Shown here: positions 1-5,236 of the stretch, piece by piece | Numbering within the stretch: position 1 is the first letter of the stretch | How the letters are laid out: each line of letters starts with the position of its first letter | Assembly: GCA_946545105.1 (NCBI GenBank) | Contig: CAMNMY010000033.1 | Location: 1 to 7,727 of the forward strand | Length of the DNA stretch: 7,727 nucleotides | Direction of reading: 5' to 3' | Source of the DNA: an uncultured Clostridia bacterium | GTDB lineage: Bacteria; Bacillota_A; Clostridia; Christensenellales; UBA3700 | Position numbers and translations under genes: made by a program | Notes under the pieces: model-generated | What the model saw: the letters and a program-made list of their open reading frames with translations, nothing else | Told to the model about the DNA's origin: nothing | Databases searched by the model: none

Positions 1-1704
1 TGTTTCGCTTGAGTTATATAAAGTCTCCGCTTTTCTTGCTTTATACAATGTTCTTTCAGATGTTGATGCATCGTAGTAGTAATCATTATTTGCATAAGCC
101 TTTAGTGGGTTTTCGTTTGCTTTATTAATAACTTCTTCAAATGTATATGAAGCGCCCTTTTGAACATCTAAACCGATAGCTGCCAACGTGAAGTCGCCAA
201 TTTTGTTTGATTCTGTTGTGATAAGAATTAATTCATTCTTGTTTTGTGGGAATGAACCATATAGACAATCATATTGAGATTCTATAAACTCTTTGCCACC
301 TGTAATTTCATTGAAAGAAAGTAATGATGTCATACCTGTGATATTTTGGTATTCTGAATCGTCTCCACTATAAACCATTTGGGCATATTGTGTAGATGCA
401 ATTTCTACTACCGCTTTATTTTGCTTATAGAATTTAACATTTGGCTTACCAATAATATTCAATTGCATATTGTATTTATAGAAAATGCTTCCATATAAAT
501 CTGGATTCAACTTATTCAAGTGCGCCATATAATCTGAGCTCAATGAGTTTGTTGTCATAATGCTCATCATGTCCATTAATTTATCCATTGTATTATCTGG
601 TCTAATTTTCCCATCTGTCGGATATTGTCCTTTTGTGTCGTCTTGTGATGTATTTGAAGAACCTTGAGAGAACATATCCATTGCTGATGCGTAGTCTATA
701 CTATTTTTCTCAATAGTTATTGGATATCCTGCAAGCATATCTTGCTCTAGATTTTTAACATATGTTGAAAAACCATTTGAAATAGCTAATACTAACGATA
801 GTCCTATAATACCAATAGAACCTGCAATGGCTGTTAGAATAGTTCTTCCCTTTTTTGTCATTAAGTTTGTGAAAGAAAGCTTCAATGCAGTTAAGAAACT
901 CATAGAAGTTTTTGCTAATTTCTTCTTCTTTTCTCTATTTAACTTTCTTTGGTCTTTTTTAGATAATTGCTCGCTATTTTTAGCATTTTCGCTAGATGTT
1001 TCCACTTTTTCAGCTTCTTCTTCCACAATATATGGGTTTGAATCTGACACAACTTCACCATCAGATAGTCTTACAATTCTTGTCGAATATTGTTCAGCAA
1101 GCTCTGGGTTATGAGTAACCATAATAACCAATCTATCTTTTGCAATATCCTTTAAGATTTCCATAATTTGAACAGAAGTTGCTGAATCCAAAGCACCTGT
1201 TGGTTCATCTGCCAAGATAATGTTTGGATTATTAATTAAAGCTCTAGCAATAGAAACTCTTTGCATTTGACCACCAGATAATTGGTTAGGTCTCTTCTTT
1301 ACTTGATCCTTTAAACCAACTGCTTCTAATGCAGCCAAAGCTCTTTCCTTTCTTTCTTTTGCAGAAATACCAGATAGAGTTAATGACATCTCAACGTTAG
1401 ATAAGATATCAATATGGTTAATTAAGTTGTAACTTTGGAAAATAAAACCAATTTGCACATTTCTATATGCATCCCAGTCTACATCTTGGAACTTCTTTGT
1501 TGAAACGCCATCAATTAGCAAATCGCCATCTGTGTATCTATCTAATCCACCTACAATATTTAGCATTGTAGTTTTTCCACAGCCAGATTGGCCTAAAATA
1601 GAAACAAATTCGCTTTGTCTAAAGTTTAAACTAACTCTTCTTAATGCGTGTACGACATTCTCTTTGTCGCCATAGTCTTTAATTATGTTTTTTAACTGTA
1701 ACAT
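1..1704 (-). CDS. Fused ABC transporter ATPase-permease (MacB/FtsX class), 3'-truncated by window edge
   Basis: The frame is open for 568 codons from ATG 1704-1702 to the left edge without a stop, so this is the N-terminal part of a longer protein. The ATPase domain (about residues 1-220) has Walker A GQSGCGKT (38-45), Q-loop Gln90, signature LSGGQ (142-146), Walker B ILADEP (163-168), D-loop ALDS (171-174) and switch His198. A charged, lysine-rich linker (about 220-285, containing KKDQRKLNREKKKK) leads into one membrane helix (about 287-311). An extracytoplasmic MacB_PCD-like region rich in Asn, Tyr and Ser follows and is still open at the edge. The remaining helices of an FtsX-type permease are expected off-window. 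The start is supported by GAGGG seven bases upstream. Known relatives are mechanotransmission transporters, exporting peptides, lipoproteins or antimicrobials, or acting on the envelope; the substrate cannot be told here. The gene is transcribed away from a small membrane-protein gene. Confidence 0.93.
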   Translation of the reverse strand, partial: MLQLKNIIKDYGDKENVVHALRRVSLNFRQSEFVSILGQSGCGKTTMLNIVGGLDRYTDGDLLIDGVSTKKFQDVDWDAYRNVQIGFIFQSYNLINHIDILSNVEMSLTLSGISAKERKERALAALEAVGLKDQVKKRPNQLSGGQMQRVSIARALINNPNIILADEPTGALDSATSVQIMEILKDIAKDRLVIMVTHNPELAEQYSTRIVRLSDGEVVSDSNPYIVEEEAEKVETSSENAKNSEQLSKKDQRKLNREKKKKLAKTSMSFLTALKLSFTNLMTKKGRTILTAIAGSIGIIGLSLVLAISNGFSTYVKNLEQDMLAGYPITIEKNSIDYASAMDMFSQGSSNTSQDDTKGQYPTDGKIRPDNTMDKLMDMMSIMTTNSLSSDYMAHLNKLNPDLYGSIFYKYNMQLNIIGKPNVKFYKQNKAVVEIASTQYAQMVYSGDDSEYQNITGMTSLLSFNEITGGKEFIESQYDCLYGSFPQNKNELILITTESNKIGDFTLAAIGLDVQKGASYTFEEVINKANENPLKAYANNDYYYDASTSERTLYKARKAETLYNSSET

Positions 1705-1711
1705 ATAAATA

Positions 1712-1716
1712 CCCTC
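1712..1716 (-). promoter_or_regulatory. Ribosome binding site of the ABC transporter gene
   Basis: GAGGG on the minus strand, separated by seven bases (TATTTAT) from ATG 1704-1702. Spacing and sequence are typical and fix the start codon. Confidence 0.8.
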
Positions 1717-1721
1717 AACTT

Positions 1722-1737
1722 TGTTAGGTTGCTAACA
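1722..1737. promoter_or_regulatory. Palindromic candidate operator at the ABC transporter transcription start
   Basis: TGTTAG-GTTG-CTAACA is a perfect 6-bp inverted repeat with a 4-bp spacer. It covers about +1 to +16 of the predicted minus-strand transcript, a standard repressor position. The arm style resembles sites of dimeric winged-helix or TetR/MarR-type repressors, but no cognate regulator is visible next to it. As RNA it would be only a weak hairpin just 5' of the ribosome binding site, so a DNA operator is the more likely reading. Confidence 0.5.
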
Positions 1738-1743
1738 TTATTG

Positions 1744-1773
1744 ATTATATTCACTTGTTTTTATACCAGTCAA
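1744..1773 (-). promoter_or_regulatory. Sigma-A-type promoter for the ABC transporter gene
   Basis: On the minus strand, TTGACT (1773-1768, five of six consensus bases) is followed after 18 bp by a perfect TATAAT (1749-1744). The predicted start of transcription is near 1737, giving a leader of about 33 bases that contains the palindrome at 1722-1737 and the GAGGG ribosome binding site. Confidence 0.65.
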
Positions 1774-1852
1774 TGAAATGAATGTTTATTTTTTAACAAT
1801 TTTAATATTTTTAATGCCTTTTTTAAGTTCTATCTTTAATTAACCTAAATAT

Positions 1853-1861
1853 TGTGATAAA
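1853..1861 (+). promoter_or_regulatory. Possible extended -10 promoter element for the small membrane protein gene
   Basis: TGTGATAAA reads as TGn plus a four-of-six -10 hexamer, which would start transcription near 1868 and give a leader of about 31 bases. There is no recognisable -35 hexamer at 17-18 bp, so the call rests on the extended -10 alone. The rest of 1738-1880 is AT-rich and holds nothing else I can name beyond the opposite-strand promoter. Confidence 0.3.
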
Positions 1862-1885
1862 CTTTTTTTAGTAGAAAAAAGAATT

Positions 1886-1890
1886 GGAGG
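1886..1890 (+). promoter_or_regulatory. Ribosome binding site deciding the start of the small membrane protein
   Basis: A full GGAGG lies eight bases before ATG 1899. It sits inside the first codons of the longer TTG-initiated reading, which is why that longer start is rejected. Confidence 0.85.
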
Positions 1891-1898
1891 TACTTTCT

Positions 1899-2123
1899 AT
1901 GGCAAAAAAACAAAAGGCTTACTTTGGTTTAAGTTACATTGTTAGCTTAATTTTAACAATCATTCCTATCACAGACTTCGTTTGTGGTATCATCAAGAGA
2001 ATCCAAGATGGCTGCATCTTAGCTGCTATTCTACGTCTTCTATTAGGCTGGAACATCATTTGGATTTTAGATATTGTCTTTATGATTCTAAAGAAGGATA
2101 TCTTCTGTTTGTTAAATTGCTAA
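1899..2123 (+). CDS. Small two-helix membrane protein, 74 aa, unknown function
   Basis: The protein begins MAKKQKAYFG and has a basic N-terminus, a first hydrophobic helix (about residues 9-31) and a short loop with Lys, Arg and Asp (IIKRIQDG). A second helix follows (about 38-64, containing LLLGWNIIWILDIVFMIL), then a short tail ending in Cys. The start is ATG 1899, because GGAGG (1886-1890) lies eight bases upstream. An in-frame TTG at 1884 overlaps that ribosome binding site and is unlikely. Translation ends at tandem TAA TAA codons. The GWNIIWILD-type second helix recalls small conserved membrane proteins seen in low-GC Gram-positive genomes, but I do not recognise a named family. It is monocistronic: divergent from the ABC transporter and followed directly by a terminator. 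The good ribosome site, plausible topology and own terminator argue that it is a real gene. Confidence 0.82.
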   Translation: MAKKQKAYFGLSYIVSLILTIIPITDFVCGIIKRIQDGCILAAILRLLLGWNIIWILDIVFMILKKDIFCLLNC

Positions 2124-2134
2124 TAACACAAAAC

Positions 2135-2170
2135 AAAAAATGCTCGGCGATTTGCCGAGCTATTTTTTTT
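2135..2170. terminator. Bidirectional intrinsic terminator between convergent genes
   Basis: The 7-bp stem GCTCGGC (2142-2148) / GCCGAGC (2154-2160) has the loop GATTT. It is preceded by six A residues (2135-2140) and followed by TATTTTTTTT. On the plus strand this ends the small membrane protein transcript. On the minus strand the A-run becomes a T-run, so the same hairpin ends the DegV-family transcript, whose stop codon is at 2183-2185. It is much more GC-rich than its surroundings. Confidence 0.92.
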
Positions 2171-2182
2171 GCAGTTTTAATA

Positions 2183-3085
2183 TTAATCTAAATTGAATTT
2201 TACTGGATCTTCATCATCTCTTCTATCATCTGTTGAGAAGAATAATGCCAAGCATCCAGAAGATGTGTGTCCACCAACAACTGGTCCAATAAATGAAACA
2301 TTTGACTCTAAACCATATTTATCTTTGATTAAACCTGCTAAGAAGTTTGCATCATCAATGCAGTTTGCATGAGTAATAAATACTACGTCATCTTTATTTA
2401 GCTTTGCTAACTTTTCATCCATCTTATCAAACAAAGCCTTAATTGCTTTCTTTCTTGAAATTACTTTCTTAATTACGATTAATTGTCCAATTGGGTTAAC
2501 ATATAGAACAGGCATCAACTTTAATACTGTTCCAATGAAAGCAGCAGCTGTTGAGCAACGTCCTAATCTTGCTAAGTGCTTTAGGTCTGAGCATGTAAAG
2601 TATGAAGAAATCTTATTCTTGATATCTTTTGCATAAGCAACTAATTCTTCAAAAGATGCACCTTCATCTCTCTTTTTTAATAACATATAGCAATGCTTTG
2701 CTTCACCACCTGATGCTAATGCTGTATCAAAAGCTTCAATGTTTCTGTTTGGATATTTTTCTTTTAATCTCTTTACAACGCTTGCTACGCCTTCGTATTG
2801 TCCACTAATCTTTGAAGATACGCAATCAACAAATACGTCTTTTCCAGCTTCTAGAGCTTCTGTCAATCTTTCTTCTACATAGTATGTTGGAGACATAGAT
2901 GTAGCTGTTTTTGCGCCAGCTTCTACTCTCTTGTAGAATTCTTCAATTGGAAGCTTATTTTCAATGTTGTCGAAATGATCATCATCTAATGAATAAGATA
3001 ATGGTAAAATCTCAAAATCTTTAAATTGTTTTGCTAATTCTTCATCAAAATCAGCAGTTGTATCTGTATAGATATATATAGCCAT
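2183..3085 (-). CDS. DegV family protein (FakB-like fatty-acid-binding protein)
   Basis: Three hundred residues is the usual length for this family. DegV proteins bind a fatty acid in a deep pocket. The characterised members (FakB) present it to the kinase FakA, giving acyl-phosphate for phospholipid synthesis from exogenous fatty acids. Visible family hallmarks are the N-terminal TDTTADF (7-13), a TSMSP loop (62-66) in the place of the usual TSQPS ligand loop, SSKISGQYEG (90-99) in the place of SSKLSGTY, a central SDLKHLARLGRCS segment (166-178) before the second half of the fold, and the C-terminal GPVVGGHTSSG (267-277) with the conserved His273. No signal peptide is seen, so it is cytoplasmic. 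The start is fixed by GAGGAA six bases upstream. No fakA homologue is in the window. The gene is single, divergent from a tetR gene and ended by the bidirectional hairpin. The assignment to the family is firm; the exact lipid ligand and the FakB role are inferred. Confidence 0.93.
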   Translation of the reverse strand: MAIYIYTDTTADFDEELAKQFKDFEILPLSYSLDDDHFDNIENKLPIEEFYKRVEAGAKTATSMSPTYYVEERLTEALEAGKDVFVDCVSSKISGQYEGVASVVKRLKEKYPNRNIEAFDTALASGGEAKHCYMLLKKRDEGASFEELVAYAKDIKNKISSYFTCSDLKHLARLGRCSTAAAFIGTVLKLMPVLYVNPIGQLIVIKKVISRKKAIKALFDKMDEKLAKLNKDDVVFITHANCIDDANFLAGLIKDKYGLESNVSFIGPVVGGHTSSGCLALFFSTDDRRDDEDPVKFNLD

Positions 3086-3091
3086 ATTTAG

Positions 3092-3097
3092 TTCCTC
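3092..3097 (-). promoter_or_regulatory. Ribosome binding site of the DegV-family gene
   Basis: GAGGAA on the minus strand with a six-base spacer (CTAAAT) before ATG 3085-3083. It is typical in strength and spacing. Confidence 0.8.
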
Positions 3098-3123
3098 GTT
3101 TACTCAAAATTTATTACATAGTC

Positions 3124-3129
3124 ATTATA
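3124..3129 (-). promoter_or_regulatory. -10 element of the probable DegV-family promoter
   Basis: A perfect TATAAT reads on the minus strand with a TG directly in front of it, implying a transcript starting near 3117 and a leader of about 32 bases. At 17-18 bp upstream the sequence is A-rich with no good TTGACA match, so the promoter is weak in its -35. The left arm of the inverted repeat (3157-3168) lies just upstream of where the -35 would be. Confidence 0.45.
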
Positions 3130-3150
3130 CATACTAATAAAGCATTTTTA

Positions 3151-3179
3151 TTGCATTTTTTCGCTACAAATTTTATAAT
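3151..3179 (+). promoter_or_regulatory. Promoter of the tetR-family gene
   Basis: TTGCAT (3151-3156) and a perfect TATAAT (3174-3179) are separated by exactly 17 bp. Transcription would start near 3186. The left arm of the 12-bp inverted repeat occupies the spacer directly after the -35, so a protein bound there would block RNA polymerase. Confidence 0.6.
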
Positions 3180-3222
3180 TATGTATATTAATGGACACTT
3201 TTTAAGGAAATGTAGCGAAAAA
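3157..3222. promoter_or_regulatory. Perfect 12-bp inverted repeat, candidate operator pair for the TetR-family regulator
   Basis: TTTTTCGCTACA (3157-3168) and TGTAGCGAAAAA (3211-3222) are exact reverse complements separated by 42 bp, with arm centres 54 bp apart, close to five helical turns. Allowing one inserted base, the similarity extends a little (TGTAGCGAAAAAATG against TGTAGCGAAAAATG). One arm lies in the spacer of the tetR promoter and the other between its ribosome site and start codon. This fits two copies of a site read by the regulator itself, perhaps with looping. It could also affect the divergent DegV-family gene. The repeat is seen directly; the binding protein is inferred. Confidence 0.6.
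3203..3208 (+). promoter_or_regulatory. Distant ribosome binding site of the tetR-family gene
   Basis: TAAGGA is the only Shine-Dalgarno-like sequence before ATG 3222, and it stands 13 bases away, longer than usual. The gap contains a decoy ATG-TAG (3210-3215) and the right arm of the inverted repeat. In-frame TAG 3213-3215 rules out any earlier start for the regulator, so translation is expected to be inefficient. Confidence 0.5.
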
Positions 3223-3770
3223 TGGACAGAAGAATTAGAAAAACAGAAGATCAAATATTACAAGCAACGCTTAGACTACTTCAAACACAAAGAATGGAAG
3301 ATTTAACTGTGAAGGAAATCTGCAATGAAGCAAATGTTTCTCGCAGCACATTTTATTTACACTATACTGAACCCAAAGATATAGTTGAACAATTGTATAA
3401 CGATGTTGCCGTAACGCTAACAAACATCCTTGATAACTTTGATTTATCTTCCACAAGCACTACAAATAGAGAACTTCTTGTCGCTATATTTGAAGAAATA
3501 GAAATGTACAAAGATTATTTCGCAGTATTATTAACTACTGGTTATCATTCAAATTTTAGACGTAGATTAAAAAAGATTCTTGAAGATAAAATCTTAAACG
3601 ATAATATGTACAGATTTAAGAATACTAAAGCCTTTGAATACTTTGTCAGTTTTGTTATAAGTGGATTGGTTGAATGTATTTGCGACAATATGGAAGATAT
3701 TAAAGACCCTAGAAATAGAGAATTATTATTTCAACAATTAGAAAAAATTCTTACACAACTTATATCTTAA
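3222..3770 (+). CDS. TetR/AcrR family transcriptional regulator, DhaS-like
   Basis: The 182-residue protein opens with MDRRIRKTED, the N-terminus typical of the DhaS-like branch. Its TetR helix-turn-helix spans about residues 9-55, with TVKEICNEANVSRSTFYLHY (29-48) holding the turn and recognition helix. The all-helical C-terminal half (about 65-182) includes YFVSFVISGLVECICDNM (140-157), which resembles the ligand/dimer domain (TetR_C_8 or related) of DhaS-like proteins. DhaS itself is an activator of dihydroxyacetone kinase genes in lactococci, while most TetR proteins repress, so the direction of control here is open. The gene is divergent from the DegV-family gene and convergent with the GH2-glpK-permease operon. 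Its TAA stop overlaps the permease stop by four bases. Autoregulation through the inverted repeat at 3157-3222 is likely. A link to glycerol metabolism is suggested by family and neighbourhood only. Confidence 0.9.
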   Translation: MDRRIRKTEDQILQATLRLLQTQRMEDLTVKEICNEANVSRSTFYLHYTEPKDIVEQLYNDVAVTLTNILDNFDLSSTSTTNRELLVAIFEEIEMYKDYFAVLLTTGYHSNFRRRLKKILEDKILNDNMYRFKNTKAFEYFVSFVISGLVECICDNMEDIKDPRNRELLFQQLEKILTQLIS

Positions 3771-5236
3771 TCGTTTTCGTCAGGCTCTGAATTTAGTTTA
3801 ACGCTTTCTTCTACAGCGCCAACAACTTGAGCAACTGGCGATTCTTCTTTTTGCTCTAATTCATCAACGCTTACACCTCTTCTTTGTGCAAGCTCAGTTA
3901 AAGCTGTTTCTCTCTTTTTGCCAACAAAATCATAGAACAACATTGGAACTATAGATAATAATAAACTTCCTGCTGGGATTAAAGATATTAACATCAAAAT
4001 GGCATTCTTCGTATGTGTAGTTTGAACTTGGTTTTCAACATAACCACAAACTAATAATACAAGCGGTATTATTCCGGCTGCCAAAGCATTTCCTATCTTT
4101 GCCATAAATGTAGACATTGAAGCAGTCATTCCCTCTAGTCTAATATTTTCTTTCCATTCAAGATAGTCTACACATTCTCCCACAATACTTGTAACGACAA
4201 TGTTTATAATACCTAATGGCAAACCGCTTAAGAATAAGAATAGAATTGCCCAATAGAAATTATAATTAGTTACTATTTCAACAAAATAGAATGCTGTCAT
4301 TACACCGGCAGCAAAAATGCCGGAATAAATCATAATCCATTTATATGAATATTTTTTTATAAGCATTGGCGTCAACAACATCGTTGGCAACATTCCAATA
4401 CCGATTATTGCAAAACCAATAACTTGCTTGAATTCTTCTACTTCTGGAGAACCTGAGAAGAATACATACTCTGCTGCGTAAGTATAGGCCGCTTGAACTA
4501 AATATCTACCAAAACCAATAATTCCACAAAGAATTACCAATATTAAGATTTTATTGGTCAATATAAGTTTCATTTGCGTTTTTATTGGTACGTTTTGAGT
4601 TCTTTCATTTGCATAATGCTTTTCATGTATATTTGGATATACCATCCCAAATGGAATGCAAGATATTACAACAATACCTAAAGCGCTATAGAAAATACCA
4701 CTCTCTAAACCTAAGATCTTATCTGACATTAGTAGAGAAACTACAACTGTTGGTAAGGCGCCGCCCAAACTATTTAAGAATTTTGCAAGAGAAAATAACT
4801 TGTCGCGCTCTTCTCCATCTTGTGTCATTGCACAAGGCAATCCCCATAGAGGAACATCTGCTACTGAATAAGCAATACCCCAAGCAACATATGTAATACC
4901 TACATATATGCATCTCCACGCTTGAGATGTAATATGCCAATTAACGAATAATAGAATTGATAATATTGAAATAATAAAAGGCGCATATTTTAGATATGGA
5001 CGCATTTTACCTTTTCTAGAATGTGTTCTATCTACAATAAAGCCTACAACTGGATCTGCAAATGCATTTAAAATCTTTGCAAACCACATTAATGCCATAA
5101 CGAAAGAAAGCTCTAATGCCAAAACATCGGTAAAGTATCTTAACAACCATGATGAAATCATGGCATAAATTGCACCTTGTCCAGCTGCCGCGAAAATATA
5201 GGTATTTCTTTCTTTTGTTGTTATTTGCTTTTGCAT
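3767..5236 (-). CDS. GPH family (MelB/LacS-type) glycoside:cation symporter
   Basis: A 489-residue major-facilitator-fold permease with about twelve hydrophobic helices. The GPH signature is clear: DPVVGFIVDRTHSRKGKMRP (61-80), then DVPLWGLP (127-134), and Lys380 in FMAKIGNA at the place of the MelB helix-XI lysine. Asp61 and Asp127 line up with MelB Asp59 and Asp124. The position matching MelB Asp55 is Asn57, which by analogy favours proton over sodium coupling. The C-terminal tail (about 440-489) is cytoplasmic and charged, and too short to be the PTS-IIA-like domain of LacS. The ATG overlaps the glpK stop as TAATG with no good Shine-Dalgarno upstream, so translation is probably coupled to glpK. 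As third gene of the operon it should bring in the glycoside cut by the GH2 enzyme. The family is firm; the substrate (galactoside, glucuronide or glycosylglycerol) is inferred. Confidence 0.93.
   Translation of the reverse strand: MQKQITTKERNTYIFAAAGQGAIYAMISSWLLRYFTDVLALELSFVMALMWFAKILNAFADPVVGFIVDRTHSRKGKMRPYLKYAPFIISILSILLFVNWHITSQAWRCIYVGITYVAWGIAYSVADVPLWGLPCAMTQDGEERDKLFSLAKFLNSLGGALPTVVVSLLMSDKILGLESGIFYSALGIVVISCIPFGMVYPNIHEKHYANERTQNVPIKTQMKLILTNKILILVILCGIIGFGRYLVQAAYTYAAEYVFFSGSPEVEEFKQVIGFAIIGIGMLPTMLLTPMLIKKYSYKWIMIYSGIFAAGVMTAFYFVEIVTNYNFYWAILFLFLSGLPLGIINIVVTSIVGECVDYLEWKENIRLEGMTASMSTFMAKIGNALAAGIIPLVLLVCGYVENQVQTTHTKNAILMLISLIPAGSLLLSIVPMLFYDFVGKKRETALTELAQRRGVSVDELEQKEESPVAQVVGAVEESVKLNSEPDEND

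Noticed and set aside
827..1114. 95-codon plus-strand reading frame, Phe/Ser-rich
   Set aside because: It lies antisense within the clear ABC transporter frame, has no ribosome site and looks like a complement artefact. The same holds for other frames at 3271-3456, 4585-4896, 5619-5804, 6428-6610 and 7028-7348.
1502..1514. TGAAACGCCATCA resembling a CcpA cre site
   Set aside because: The CG is one base out of register with the cre consensus and the site is deep inside the ABC transporter coding sequence.
1884..1898. TTG start adding five residues (MEVLS) to the small membrane protein
   Set aside because: The TTG overlaps the GGAGG ribosome binding site, which is ideally spaced for ATG 1899.
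1982..2191. 69-codon plus-strand frame overlapping the small membrane protein and the terminator
   Set aside because: It runs through the terminator hairpin, has no ribosome binding site and is a frame shadow of the better-supported gene.
3142..3160. Direct repeat GCATTTTT, 11 bp apart, upstream of the DegV-family -10
   Set aside because: It is short and T-rich in an AT-rich intergenic region, so chance is likely. It overlaps the tetR -35 and the inverted-repeat arm, which explain the region better.
3817..3850. CGCCA / TGGCG hairpin followed by a T-rich stretch, as a terminator for tetR
   Set aside because: The stem is only 5 bp with a 14-base loop, the T-run is interrupted, and it lies within the permease coding sequence. 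It is too weak to call.
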